Shown: positions 7,870 through 17,418 of the stretch, one piece after another
How the letters are laid out: the number at the start of each line of letters is the position of its first letter
Position numbering within the stretch: the first letter of the stretch is position 1
Source: DASPKM01 sp963817075
Lineage (GTDB): Bacteria; Bacteroidota; Bacteroidia; Chitinophagales; Chitinophagaceae
NCBI GenBank assembly: GCA_963817075.1
Contig: CAWFMT010000005.1
Location: 744,001-808,000, forward strand
DNA: 64,000 nucleotides
Reading direction: 5' to 3'
Made by a program: the position numbers and the translations under genes
Notes under the pieces: model-generated
Told to the model about the DNA's origin: nothing
The model's database searches: none
The model's input: the letters and a program-made list of their open reading frames with translations, nothing else

Positions 7870-10239
7870 ATGTTGAGAAATTACTTCAAAGTAGCATGGC
7901 GCAATCTTTTTCAAAACAAGACGCTATCCTTCATCAATATTTTCGGTCTGGCCATTGGAATGGCTTTCGCGATGCTGATCGGACTCTGGATCCAGTTTGA
8001 AACCAGTTTTGATAGGTTTCATAAAAATATCGAACGATTAGCACTTGTGAGAAAACATACCTTATTCAACAATAATAAAAATACACAAGTTGGCATAATG
8101 CTTCCGCTTTATGATGAGCTAAAAAATAAATATCCCGAAGTAAAGAGAGCAACGCGAATTGACTGGGGAAACTCACATAGCCTCATGGTTGGAAAAGACA
8201 AGTTCAATAAAAAAGGCTTGTACGTGGATCCCGATTTTTTGGAGATGTACTCATTCGGATTAGTAAAAGGAAGTGTTCAGACTGCGTTGAAGGACCCAAA
8301 CTCTATTGTGCTTACAGAATCACTTGCAAAAACCTTGTTCAAAGATGCAAATCCCCTAGGAAAATATATAAAGCTCGATAATAAATACAATGTACATGTC
8401 ACTGCCGTTGTAAAAGATGCACCGAAAAATTCATCTATAAATTTCGAATTCCTGGCGCCTTTTGAGTTTAAAGTGATGAACTTCGATTACGTGAGGAATG
8501 CCAAAGATTCCTGGGGAAATAACTTTCTAGCTAATATGGTGGAATTAAAGGAAGGAGCTTCCATGGATGCATTATCTAAAAAAATTGGACCTCTAATTGG
8601 ACAAAAAGATAATAAGATAAAAAACCAAACTTTATTTCTTCAGCCAATGAAGGAGATGCATCTGTATGATGAATTCAAAGACTGGAAAAATTCTGGAGGC
8701 AGGATAGAGTATGTGAGGTTGTTTGGAATCATAGGAATATTTGTTTTATTGATTGCATGTATAAACTTTATGAACCTCGCTACTGCTCGATCAGAAAAAC
8801 GCGCCAAAGAGGTGGGGATACGAAAAGCAGTTGGATCGCAACGAGGGCAACTCATTGCACAATTCTTAACTGAATCCCTGTTCACTTCATTTCTTGCATT
8901 TTTACTCTCATTGGTTTTGATCCAGATATTAATTCCCTATCTCAAGGATCTTGGCTTTGAAAACATTCGTTTCGATTTCAATAATCTTGGTTTGATGGCT
9001 TCGGTTTTTGGTGTTTCTATAATCACTGGATTATTTGCTGGTAGCTACCCTGCTCTTTATTTGTCTTCATTTATGCCCATTAAAGTATTGAAAGGAATAA
9101 TGAAACAAGGAAGAGGCGCAGTTAATTTCAGAAAGGTTCTGGTTGTTTCGCAATTCGTCATTTCCATCGGTCTCATAATAGGTACTGTAATCGTATTCCA
9201 GCAAATCAACCATGCCAGGAATCGCTCAATTGGTTATGATCCGGATAATGTCATTACTGTCGGAGCAAGTGAGGATTTGGTGAAAAATTTTGCTGTTTTA
9301 AAACAGGATCTTTTAAATACCGGAAATATTGAAGCAGTAACCAAGGCATCCAGTCCTTTGACAGGCGTTTATAACAGTTGGTCCGATTTCAGTTGGGAAG
9401 GAAAAGATCCAAATACCGATATGGTAATGGATGTTGTAATGACTGAATGGGATTATGAAAAAGTCGGAAAATTAAAATTTATAGCTGGCCGTCCCTTTTC
9501 AAGGGAATATAAAACCGATTCAAGTGGAATGATCTTGAATCAAGCAGCCTTGAGTATAGTTGGATATAAAGACCCGATTGGCAAAAAGATAAAGATTGGA
9601 GACGATGAATTTACGATCATTGGTATTATTGAGAATGTGGTGATGAGAGATCCTTTCAAGCCTGTTTCACCTGGAGTCATAATATTTGTTCCTGATCAGG
9701 TGAATGTTATTATGCTGCGGTTGAAAGATGATGCTGATCTCAGAAAAAGTCTTGCCGCGATGCAGCCCATTTTCGATAAACACAATCCTGCCCTTCCGTT
9801 TGAATACACTTTTGCGGATCAAGAGTTCGGCAAAAAATTCGCCACCGAAAATCAAGCTGCAAAGCTTTCAGGCATATTCGCAATTTTGACCATTTTTATA
9901 TCTTGTCTTGGGTTATATGGTTTGGCAATGTTTATGGCTGAACGCAGATCCAGAGAAATTAGCATCCGGAAAGTGTTGGGGGCCTCTGTTCCGAATCTAT
10001 GGATGTTATTGTCCAGGGAATTTATGATACTTGTTACAATAGCCTGCTTAATAGCTTCGCCACTGGCGTTTTGGTTTATGCGTGAATGGCTTCAGAAATA
10101 TGATTACCGAATTGAGATCAGTTGGTGGATCTTTCTTATTGCAGCTGTTACCGCTTTGTTTATCACTTTAGTAACAGTTAGTTTTCAAGCGATCAAAGCT
10201 GCAATCGCAACACCAGTGAATGCGCTAAGAAGAGAATAA
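7870..10239 (+). CDS. ABC transporter permease, MacB/FtsX type
   Basis: A 789-residue inner-membrane protein with two MacB-type halves. Each has a transmembrane helix, a periplasmic MacB_PCD domain and an FtsX domain. The first helix is at about 20-42 (SFINIFGLAIGMAFAMLIG), the first FtsX triplet at about 285-420 (with EKRAKEVGIRKAVG), and the second at about 670-789 (with RRSREISIRKVLGAS). These proteins couple a cytoplasmic ATPase to movement of lipoproteins, peptides or antibiotics. No ATPase subunit is next door, as is usual for the orphan DUF-type permeases multiplied in Bacteroidota. The ATG at 7870 gives the canonical MLRNYFKVAWRNL start. Confidence 0.92.
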   Translation: MLRNYFKVAWRNLFQNKTLSFINIFGLAIGMAFAMLIGLWIQFETSFDRFHKNIERLALVRKHTLFNNNKNTQVGIMLPLYDELKNKYPEVKRATRIDWGNSHSLMVGKDKFNKKGLYVDPDFLEMYSFGLVKGSVQTALKDPNSIVLTESLAKTLFKDANPLGKYIKLDNKYNVHVTAVVKDAPKNSSINFEFLAPFEFKVMNFDYVRNAKDSWGNNFLANMVELKEGASMDALSKKIGPLIGQKDNKIKNQTLFLQPMKEMHLYDEFKDWKNSGGRIEYVRLFGIIGIFVLLIACINFMNLATARSEKRAKEVGIRKAVGSQRGQLIAQFLTESLFTSFLAFLLSLVLIQILIPYLKDLGFENIRFDFNNLGLMASVFGVSIITGLFAGSYPALYLSSFMPIKVLKGIMKQGRGAVNFRKVLVVSQFVISIGLIIGTVIVFQQINHARNRSIGYDPDNVITVGASEDLVKNFAVLKQDLLNTGNIEAVTKASSPLTGVYNSWSDFSWEGKDPNTDMVMDVVMTEWDYEKVGKLKFIAGRPFSREYKTDSSGMILNQAALSIVGYKDPIGKKIKIGDDEFTIIGIIENVVMRDPFKPVSPGVIIFVPDQVNVIMLRLKDDADLRKSLAAMQPIFDKHNPALPFEYTFADQEFGKKFATENQAAKLSGIFAILTIFISCLGLYGLAMFMAERRSREISIRKVLGASVPNLWMLLSREFMILVTIACLIASPLAFWFMREWLQKYDYRIEISWWIFLIAAVTALFITLVTVSFQAIKAAIATPVNALRRE

Positions 10240-10827
10240 GTGGATTATTATGATTTTTTGCCGCAGAAAGGGAGAGAAAATGAGAAAACGCAGAGAAAAA
10301 TCTTCCCTCTGCGTTCCCTCTGCATCTCATGTTCTCTGCGGTTAATCTTATATCATTTTAACCAGAATGGATTTGCTTAGACGATGAAAATAATTCACGT
10401 TCTACAATTTAGAGTTTAGAATAAAATCAGGAAGATTTTTGGGGTAAGCTGAAGTTAAGAAATTTCAGATTTGATTTTCCTTGCGAGCCATGGTGTCTTT
10501 GCGTCTTCGCGGTTAAATTAGAATCTCAACAATTCCCGAAATGAAACAACCGCCCCCATAGGGAGCGGTTTGATACTTGGTGTTGTTTGGTTCGTCAGGA
10601 ACCAATGCTGATAATGACAATGCACTTCAAAAAACCGCTGCACAAACAAATCCAATTCTATGTTTATTTATAGTTAACTAAGAAAGTAAAGAAGTTTCCT
10701 TGAAGAACTTTGCGCCTTTCTGTCGTTGCGGTTAATTAAATTCCGCTAATAACACCCACACAACCAAATCTGGCAATATAATTGTTAATGCAGGCCGTCT
10801 GCAATTACTAATGAATAAGGCGCTGTT
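10240..10827. other. Long intergenic region with repeats and two hairpins
   Basis: The 588 bases hold no gene. At 10258-10348 is an inverted pair of the dispersed family: ccgcagaaagg...gagaaaacgcagag facing ctctgcgttccctctgc...ctctgcggttaa. Shorter members (ctttgcgtcttcgcggttaa, ctttcgcggtt-like words) occur near 10490-10516 and 10708-10737. At 10548-10570 aaccgcccc pairs with gggagcggtt, and at 10587-10605 ttggttc pairs with gaaccaa. The two hairpins sit one after another, 220 bases before the glycoside hydrolase gene, and might form part of its leader or end the permease transcript. Confidence 0.6.
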
Positions 10828-13608
10828 ATGAAAAAATCTCTATTCTTCCTGCCCTTGCTGCTTATCCTTTTTCTGTCGGCTTCCTCTCAGATCAACTACT
10901 CCGCCAATGATTTCGGTCGGGTACCGGCTTTCACTGGCTATTTCCAATACGGAGCCAATATGGGGTATTATGGTCCTACCTGGGACGACAAAACATTGGC
11001 TGACATTGGGGCTGGCAATCCAGCTAAGAATGTAAAAGGAGCTGGTGTAAAATCTCTTCACCTACCTCTTCCGGAAGTTTTCCTGGAATCCTGGGCATAC
11101 GATGTTAGGGTTGATATGTTCAATCACTATGCATCGCTTGGCATCAAAGAAAATACTGTTTTCCTTGAGGACCCTAAGTCAGATCATCGGGATAATACGA
11201 ATTATGGTTGCCAGCAATCTTCAAGGCTTTTTAAGAATATGTACGAGCCTATCTGGGATGGTGGAGCAAATGGCACCCCGGTAAATGACAACAACTACCT
11301 GGCCCTATATATCTATAAGACTGTAACCATCTACAAACAACACGTCAAGTATTGGGAGATCATCAATGAACCCGATCTCGAATACGGAATTTTGGGTGAT
11401 GGCGATCCAGGTCAGCCAGGAAACTGGTTTGAAAATAATCCTCCTCCTTGTTCACTTCCTAATTTATACGCGCCAATTTTCAATTACATACGTGCATTGC
11501 GTATTGGATACGAGGTTGTGAAATTTGTAGATCCAACAGCATACGTTTCACCAGGTGGACTAGGCAAACCTGGTTTCCTTGATGCTATTCTTCGCAATAC
11601 CGATAACCCATCAAATGGAGCTGTTAGTGCTGCATTCCCATTAAAGGGCGGAGCATATTTTGATGCGTTGAGCATTCATATGTATCCTATCTATCATTTA
11701 CACCAATGGGATAATTCAATAATGGGATTTGCTTTTTCCCGCCATTCCGATGCTGCAGTAAACAAGTATATAGAACACAAAAACAAATTTGTCAATACGC
11801 TTGCTGCCCGCGGCTATAATGGGACTACATTCCCTGCAAAACATATCATCACTACTGAGAACAATATTCCGAATAAGTCGGTCCAGGGATCCATTGGTCC
11901 GTGGATAGGCTCTCAGGATGCACAAAGAAATTATGTTATAAAAGCCCTTGTTGAAAGTCAGAAGAATAATATCGACCAATACTATGTATTTGTCCTGGGT
12001 GATGATAAAGAAACTTATGATCCAACGGCAAGTGAACTCAGTTTTCTTGGCTTATATAAAAATCTGGTAGGTAAAGGACCGCTACTCAATGGTGGAGTTT
12101 ACAACCAGCAGTACAATGAATCAGGCATTGCATATAAAACAACTTCTGATTTATTATTGACTAAACGCTATGATGCCACGAGAACATCAGCTATGGCATT
12201 GCCTTCGAATATTGGAGGTGGAGCTTTCAAAGATGATGCAGGCAATTATATGTATGTCCTGTGGGCAAAGACCACTACCGATCAGTCTGAAACCGCTAGT
12301 GGCACATACAGTTTTCCTGCTGGCCTGGTAGCTGCTCAATTGAACAAAAGAGATTGGGATTATTCAAACACTGGAACAACTGGCAGCACTGCTTCAACAA
12401 ATATTTCGCTGACTGGAGCGCCTATTTTCCTATATGGCACTGGTGCACCTCCACCTCCACCGCCTCCGCCTCCTCCTTCAGGGAATTGTAGCAGCGTGAC
12501 AATTACACCAGCTACAGGAAGTATTAACCTGACAGGAATAACCGGTCCGGTTGTGTCCATCCAGGTATTTAATAATAGTTGGGCCACTATATACAATCAA
12601 ACATTCACCAATTCGCCAGGCACAGTAAATGTTCCATCATTAACTCCAGGAACGTATCATGTGAAGGTTAGTTTTTATACTGCTTCCTGGGTACCTGTAT
12701 GTGATAAATCACAGGATGCGATTGTACAAAGCAGCAATCCGCCTCCACCTCCACCTTCGGGAGGTTGCAGCAGTGTGACGATAACTCCTGCGGCTGGTAG
12801 CATTAATCTGACGGGCATTTCTGGTCCAGTTGTGACCATCCAGGTATTTAATAATAACTGGGCCTCTATATACAATCAAACATTTACCAATTCACCCGGC
12901 ACAGTAAATATTCCTTCGTTAGCTCAAGGAACTTACCATGTTAAGGTGACTTTATATACTTCATCATGGTCATTAATATGCGATAAATCGCAAGATGCGG
13001 TGGTCTCAAATAATCCACCGCCACCACCACCACCACCTGGAGGAAATCCAAATTGTGCTACGATATCGATAGTTCCTGGTGCTGGATCGCTTCAGTTGAG
13101 AGGACTAATTGCACCCGTGATATCAATTCAGATTTTTAATGGTAGTTGGGCAACTGTTTTCAACCAGACATTTACCAATTCCCCGGATGTTGTGAATATT
13201 CCTTCCTTATCTGCAGGAACCTATCATGTAAAAATCAACTTCTCTTCTGCTTCATGGGCGCCAATCTGTGAAAAATTTGAAGATGCGGTAGTTGGTGGCT
13301 CAGGTTCAGCAAAGACCACAACTATTGGAGCAACTGAGCAAAACATCCAGCTTATCACGGCTAATATTGCTGTTGCACCGAATCCATTCATGAATTCGAT
13401 TCAGGTTACGGTTGGTTCAAATAAAAATGAAAATGCAAGCCTGAGCATGATTGATGTGATGGGAAGAGAAGTGTATAGGAAATCTGTCTCCTTACAAAAG
13501 GGAAATAACAGATTTACTATTGATGGAAGCAAGTATATACAAGGCAGCTATTATTTGAAGCTGACAACAGCCGATCGGTCACAGACAATTAAGTTGATCA
13601 AGCAATAA
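10828..13608 (+). CDS. Modular secreted glycoside-hydrolase-like protein with T9SS signal
   Basis: A 926-residue extracellular protein. Residues 1-20 are a signal peptide. Residues about 22-540 form a TIM-barrel domain of clan GH-A type: Glu181 in YWEIINEPD is the expected acid/base, and Glu344 in ITTENN a plausible nucleophile. Then come three about 80-residue beta-sandwich repeats starting near Cys554, Cys647 and Cys743, each with a second cysteine near its end (VCDKSQDA) and a NQTFTNSPG..VNVPSL core. They are separated by poly-proline linkers. The end (about 843-926) is a type IX secretion sorting domain (VAPNPFMNSIQV ... GSYYLKL). The repeats are probably carbohydrate-binding or surface-docking modules. 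The exact GH family and substrate are not readable by eye. Confidence 0.85.
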   Translation: MKKSLFFLPLLLILFLSASSQINYSANDFGRVPAFTGYFQYGANMGYYGPTWDDKTLADIGAGNPAKNVKGAGVKSLHLPLPEVFLESWAYDVRVDMFNHYASLGIKENTVFLEDPKSDHRDNTNYGCQQSSRLFKNMYEPIWDGGANGTPVNDNNYLALYIYKTVTIYKQHVKYWEIINEPDLEYGILGDGDPGQPGNWFENNPPPCSLPNLYAPIFNYIRALRIGYEVVKFVDPTAYVSPGGLGKPGFLDAILRNTDNPSNGAVSAAFPLKGGAYFDALSIHMYPIYHLHQWDNSIMGFAFSRHSDAAVNKYIEHKNKFVNTLAARGYNGTTFPAKHIITTENNIPNKSVQGSIGPWIGSQDAQRNYVIKALVESQKNNIDQYYVFVLGDDKETYDPTASELSFLGLYKNLVGKGPLLNGGVYNQQYNESGIAYKTTSDLLLTKRYDATRTSAMALPSNIGGGAFKDDAGNYMYVLWAKTTTDQSETASGTYSFPAGLVAAQLNKRDWDYSNTGTTGSTASTNISLTGAPIFLYGTGAPPPPPPPPPPSGNCSSVTITPATGSINLTGITGPVVSIQVFNNSWATIYNQTFTNSPGTVNVPSLTPGTYHVKVSFYTASWVPVCDKSQDAIVQSSNPPPPPPSGGCSSVTITPAAGSINLTGISGPVVTIQVFNNNWASIYNQTFTNSPGTVNIPSLAQGTYHVKVTLYTSSWSLICDKSQDAVVSNNPPPPPPPPGGNPNCATISIVPGAGSLQLRGLIAPVISIQIFNGSWATVFNQTFTNSPDVVNIPSLSAGTYHVKINFSSASWAPICEKFEDAVVGGSGSAKTTTIGATEQNIQLITANIAVAPNPFMNSIQVTVGSNKNENASLSMIDVMGREVYRKSVSLQKGNNRFTIDGSKYIQGSYYLKLTTADRSQTIKLIKQ

Positions 13609-13630
13609 ACATTCGCAATTAAGAATATGA

Positions 13631-13658
13631 AGCCGGGGATAGTCTCCGGCTTTTTTTT
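13631..13658 (+). terminator. Rho-independent terminator after the glycoside hydrolase gene
   Basis: A 9-pair stem, agccgggga with tctccggct (one G-T pair) and a 3-base loop, is followed by eight T residues. It lies 22 bases after the stop codon at 13608. Confidence 0.9.
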
Positions 13659-13816
13659 ATTTCGAATCTTAGCCATGCCATCCTGCTTCTAAATTCATTT
13701 TATCAAGCGAGGCCTGCAGATGGTGTAAAAGGAAATAATCTTTCATCAAATACTACCATTTTACGGAACATATTTAAGGTGACGAAAATCATTATTGACT
13801 TCTTCAACTGTAGTTA

Positions 13817-16195
13817 ATGCCGGTAAAAATAAAAGCGCTCATTATAATGACCGGCCTATTGTGTATTGTCGCATTTTCAAAGGCGCAAACTGCTCAAATC
13901 TCCGGAAGGATTCTTGATTCTCTTACCCGCGCGCCAATGAGCTTGGTGACAGTATCGCTGTTTAATCAAAAAAAATCACTTATTCAAAGTATGATTTCAG
14001 ACAGCGCTGGATCATATGCATTCAGTGCGGTGAAACCAGGGGAATATTCATTGCGGTTTACCATGACTGGTTTCAGGGGATTTGTTACACCTGCATTTTC
14101 TGTGAGGGATAGTGCGAAGATTCTACTGCCAGATTATTTTTTGTCGACTTTCTACAAAGAATTATCAGAAGTTATTGTATCCACAGAAAGGTCCTTGGTT
14201 AGTCCGAAAATAGATGGCTTCTTGTACAACGCAAGAAATGATATTCCGGTGGCAGGAGAAACTGCATCTGATGTCTTGAGAAAACTTCCAGGTGTAATGG
14301 TGAGTCCTGATGGAGTGCCATCAATGAGGGGAAGTAGTCGCATTAAAGTATTTATTGACGGGAAGCCCTCCGAGGTTTACGCAGCCAGCATCGCGGATGC
14401 ATTGCGACAGGTGTCTTCAGAAAATATAGCAAGTATGGAGATCATCACACACCCTTCAGCTAAATATGAAGGAGAAGGAGTTGATGGAGTAATTAAGATC
14501 GAAACAATACGGCCATTGCAAAATGGAACATCAGGCAACATAAATGCGATGGTTGCTCCCAGAAATAGCAACATAAATGCTAATCTGCTGATGCGCCGGA
14601 AAAACTGGATCATTAGTACGGATGTCGGACATTATAATCTTAATATTAATGTGCTCTCCATTACCAATCGCAATGGACTAGGTAGTTTATCAGACATTCG
14701 TTTGCACCAGGAACGATTTTCAGAGGTCAATAGAAATAATGAATATGGCGGTCTGAGATTTATATACCTCGCAGATTCTCTCACTTCATATCATCTTGGT
14801 TATCGTGCAACCTGGTACCACGATAATTTCCATCACACAAATGATTACAGTCTTCAAACAGGCTCGTCGACTGATGCTTTTACCAGGATTACTGAAAATC
14901 CTATTCTCAGATGGGCGCATAATCTGACGGGTGGTTATTCAAGGAAGTCGCGGGATAAGAAGGCTGACTTTCACCTCTTATTGCTGGGAACTCAAAACCC
15001 TTTCACAAACAGGTATTTTTTGCGCGAAGAAAAGACAAACATTGAAACATATAGGGAGGAGAATAACAATGAAATGCTGGTTCGTGAAGTGGTGATCCAG
15101 GCTGACTATTCAAGAGAATTCAAAAATGCAAACTTTGAAACAGGATTGCGGTTCAGTTATAAAAAACTGAATAATGAAAACAATTTCGATGTGCTGGATT
15201 ATCGAACAGGAAAGTTTAACCGCGACCATCAACGTTCCAGCACATTTGGTCAGCGAATCGCGGTCTCCGCACTGTATGGTAGCTATGGATTCAATTTGGG
15301 GAAGTATAAATTAAGGACAGGTATTCGGTATGAAAATACTTACCTGGCATTGACAGCTAATAATACCGGGATTACTACTCCAGCGTATAACAACCTCCTG
15401 CCTAATCTGCTTGTTAGTCGGACGTTCAATAAAACTCATACTATCACTGCTGCCTATTCAAAAAGAATACAGAGGCCTTACACCGTTTATCTGAATCCTG
15501 TTGTCAACTATATGGATTCACTGAATATCGAGTACGGTAATCCAAACCTGAAGCCTGTTATCATTCACAACTACTCGCTTAGTTATGTTTACCAGAAAAG
15601 AAATGTTTTGATTGACGGATCGCTATTTGCAACGCGATCTGCGAATAATATTGAATATGTGCGAATGATCAAGACGAGTGGAGTAACAGAAAGCAGTTGG
15701 TTCAATATTTCCAGCAATACTGTGTATGGTGCCACATTTAATCTTTCCTGGCAGGGAAAACGTTTTTCATTCCGGCTCAATAACACATTGAGATCAGTGT
15801 ACTTTAACTCGAATGGTGCATTCCCAGAGAAGAGAGGATTGATGTTTTCAAATGGTGGATACTTCTCTTACAAATTCAAAAATGGTTATACGCTCACCAG
15901 TTTTACAAGTTTGAATTCAAGGAGTATCAATTTGCAGGGTTTCAGCAGTGCGACATATTGGTATAATATTATTTTGAGTAAGAACTACAAAAATGGAAAG
16001 ATCAATGCTGCCATCAGACTGGATAACTTCTTTACTCCTTACCAGTTCATAACTGAAGAAACTGCTAATGAACTCTTCTTTCAGCAAACAAAAACCAGAA
16101 ATATTTACCGGTTTTTCAAATTCAACCTGAGCTATAAAATTGGGAAGAAGGAAGTGCGGGTACCTGCGACCAAGCAGATATCGGGGGATAATTGA
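13817..16195 (+). CDS. Outer-membrane beta-barrel receptor (TonB-receptor-like, CarboxypepD_reg N-terminus)
   Basis: A 792-residue outer-membrane protein. A signal peptide (ending AFSKAQ) is followed by a CarboxypepD_reg-like sandwich (about 25-115, ISGRILDSLTRAPMSLVTVSL). Next comes a TonB plug-like segment (about 120-230, with GETASDVLRKLPGV and VFIDGKPSEVY), then a large OMP_b-brl_3 barrel whose strands run to the end. This is the layout of Bacteroidota TonB-dependent receptor relatives that import large substrates or act in signalling. No SusD partner is adjacent, so it is not a standard polysaccharide locus. A terminator separates it from the secreted hydrolase upstream; a functional link is possible but unproven. 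Confidence 0.88.
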   Translation: MPVKIKALIIMTGLLCIVAFSKAQTAQISGRILDSLTRAPMSLVTVSLFNQKKSLIQSMISDSAGSYAFSAVKPGEYSLRFTMTGFRGFVTPAFSVRDSAKILLPDYFLSTFYKELSEVIVSTERSLVSPKIDGFLYNARNDIPVAGETASDVLRKLPGVMVSPDGVPSMRGSSRIKVFIDGKPSEVYAASIADALRQVSSENIASMEIITHPSAKYEGEGVDGVIKIETIRPLQNGTSGNINAMVAPRNSNINANLLMRRKNWIISTDVGHYNLNINVLSITNRNGLGSLSDIRLHQERFSEVNRNNEYGGLRFIYLADSLTSYHLGYRATWYHDNFHHTNDYSLQTGSSTDAFTRITENPILRWAHNLTGGYSRKSRDKKADFHLLLLGTQNPFTNRYFLREEKTNIETYREENNNEMLVREVVIQADYSREFKNANFETGLRFSYKKLNNENNFDVLDYRTGKFNRDHQRSSTFGQRIAVSALYGSYGFNLGKYKLRTGIRYENTYLALTANNTGITTPAYNNLLPNLLVSRTFNKTHTITAAYSKRIQRPYTVYLNPVVNYMDSLNIEYGNPNLKPVIIHNYSLSYVYQKRNVLIDGSLFATRSANNIEYVRMIKTSGVTESSWFNISSNTVYGATFNLSWQGKRFSFRLNNTLRSVYFNSNGAFPEKRGLMFSNGGYFSYKFKNGYTLTSFTSLNSRSINLQGFSSATYWYNIILSKNYKNGKINAAIRLDNFFTPYQFITEETANELFFQQTKTRNIYRFFKFNLSYKIGKKEVRVPATKQISGDN

Positions 16196-16223
16196 GGTCT
16201 TACGTTAATTTTTGGTGTTTTTT

Positions 16224-16270
16224 GCTTAACGCAAGGACGCGAAGGAGCGCGAGGAAGCTTCGCGAAACTT
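16224..16270. repeat. Dispersed repeat, cgcaaggacgcgaagg type
   Basis: After the receptor gene the sequence gcttaacgcaaggacgcg continues with gaaggagcgcgagg and cttcgcgaaac. It belongs to the same dispersed family as the cgcaaag elements elsewhere in the window. Non-coding. Confidence 0.55.
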
Positions 16271-16301
16271 GACGATATCATGCAAGTGCGACGTAAAGGT
16301 T

Positions 16302-16562
16302 TTAACGGGGGAAGCGAAAGTGGACCGTACCTATTTTGTTCGTTTCAATTTCTATTACTTCAAATATTCTGAAGTGGTCTTTAGCAAAACCAATTTTCCC
16401 TATTTGTGTTTCAATATCAATTGTAAACAATTTAGCTAGGGAATCGGCCGCCATTTGAAGGCGGTATAATTTCTCCATAGTTGTAAGTTGCACTTTCCTA
16501 TTAAGCCTCATTGTAGTGATTGAAGTGCTGTTGTGAGGCATATGGTTCCCGTAATATTGCAT
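16302..16562 (-). CDS. Hypothetical protein, possibly the detached C-terminus of the upstream lipoprotein
   Basis: An 86-codon frame with ATG at 16560-16562. I do not recognise a domain; the centre (TTMEKLYRLQMAADSLAKLF) is an amphipathic helix and the end is beta-rich. The frame stays open upstream of the ATG to about 16648 and there encodes a plausible protein-like stretch (GLFTTTTEADIDKYISLNDS). It therefore overlaps the end of the lipoprotein gene in the -1 frame. This suggests that the two frames may be one gene broken by a single-base change. Confidence 0.45.
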   Translation of the reverse strand: MQYYGNHMPHNSTSITTMRLNRKVQLTTMEKLYRLQMAADSLAKLFTIDIETQIGKIGFAKDHFRIFEVIEIETNKIGTVHFRFPR

Positions 16563-16576
16563 GGAATCATTAAGAC

Positions 16577-16963
16577 TTATGTATTTGTCAATATCTGCCT
16601 CTGTGGTTGTTGTAAATAACCCATCTGCCTCAATTCCTCTCGAATCCTAATATAATGTTCAGAGGTAGAGTGATGTGAAGTCTTTGAATTATTTGAGATA
16701 GCTGTTACCAAATAATTCCCTACAGGAATATTGGAAAAGGAAAACTGACCCATTTTATTGCAAATAGTACGGTACGAAATAGTTGTATCCTCCATTTTCA
16801 ATAGATACACCTGGCTTCCTTCATCGGGAATTAATTTCTCCTGATTATCCATTTGAACAGCAGTTCCAACGACTGAACCGACTACTGGTTGATCTTTACA
16901 TGCGATGAATAGTCCCCATAAGAAAAGATTGAGTATTGCCCTTACAACAATAGCTTTATGCAT
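16577..16963 (-). CDS. Lipoprotein with carboxypeptidase-regulatory-like domain
   Basis: A 128-residue exported protein starting at the ATG 16961-16963; an in-frame TTG four codons earlier is less likely. The N-terminal hydrophobic stretch ends LFIACKDQ, a fair lipobox with Cys near residue 22. The rest is a CarboxypepD_reg/CNA-B-like sandwich: VVGTAVQMDN opening, then CNKMGQFSFSNIPVGNYLVTA, the typical G-x-F-x-F-x-x-I-P-x-G-x-Y signature. Such domains are usually followed by more protein, which supports the idea that the gene originally continued into the next frame downstream. Role unknown. Confidence 0.6.
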   Translation of the reverse strand: MHKAIVVRAILNLFLWGLFIACKDQPVVGSVVGTAVQMDNQEKLIPDEGSQVYLLKMEDTTISYRTICNKMGQFSFSNIPVGNYLVTAISNNSKTSHHSTSEHYIRIREELRQMGYLQQPQRQILTNT

Positions 16964-17069
16964 GGTAGAAATCAAGCGAGGTCGAGTTTAATTAAAGGGT
17001 AAAATAGACTTTCTTCCCCATTGATGAATTTACCATCAGTAAGGATCGCAAGGTTGGAGTGCTTTAGAA

Positions 17070-17100
17070 TTGGGAAATTTAGGCGAAACTCCTATTTTTG
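17070..17100 (+). promoter_or_regulatory. Predicted promoter of the tRNA-Phe transcript
   Basis: A -7 element TATTTTTG at 17093-17100 fits TAnnTTTG. A TTGG at 17070-17073, 19 bases before it, fits the -33 TTTG with one mismatch. No better promoter is seen between here and the tRNA at 17419, so the two 133-bp repeat units would be transcribed ahead of the tRNA. Confidence 0.5.
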
Positions 17101-17152
17101 CCGTCCTTAAAACCGAGAGTCCACCTTCGCTAAAGCTTCGGTGGACAAGGAT

Positions 17153-17418
17153 GGTGCGGTAGCTCAGTCGGCCGTAGTAAAATGGTTCCGATTTATCGGA
17201 ACACATTTTCAAGGTCCCGATGAGCGAAGCGAAATCGGGATAGAGCATAGAGAAAGGCCTCCTGAAAAGTTGGCGATTCAAAATTGGTGCGGTAGCTCAG
17301 TCGGCCGTAGTAAAATGGTTCCGATTTATCGGAACACATTTTCAAGGTCCCGATGAGCGAAGCGAAATCGGGATAGAGCATAGAGAAAGGCCTCCTGAAA
17401 AGTTGGCGATTCAAAATT
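17153..17418 (+). repeat. Two identical 133-bp tandem units, each starting with the tRNA-Phe 5' end
   Basis: Units 17153-17285 and 17286-17418 are identical base for base; the genuine tRNA begins at 17419 exactly one period later. Each unit opens with the first 19 bases of the tRNA (acceptor 5' strand and most of the D arm, ending agtcgg). It then departs into a 69-base insert with two hairpins (ttccgat/atcggaa and tcccgat/atcggga), and resumes with tagagc, the next bases of the tRNA D arm. After that it shares only loose words with the tRNA (aaagg, ctgaaaa, ggcgattc). The units therefore look like tRNA-Phe copies interrupted in the D loop and decayed in the 3' half. Confidence 0.85.

Noticed and set aside
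12360..12875. Minus-strand frames with runs of glycine
   Set aside because: Antisense shadow of the poly-proline linkers of the secreted hydrolase.
10828..16195. A SusC/SusD polysaccharide utilisation locus
   Set aside because: The receptor lacks a SusD partner and sensor genes; a terminator separates it from the hydrolase.
17036..17414. Overlapping open frames on both strands in the tRNA-Phe leader
   Set aside because: They are translations of the 133-bp tandem units and share identical protein text; no start context or family.
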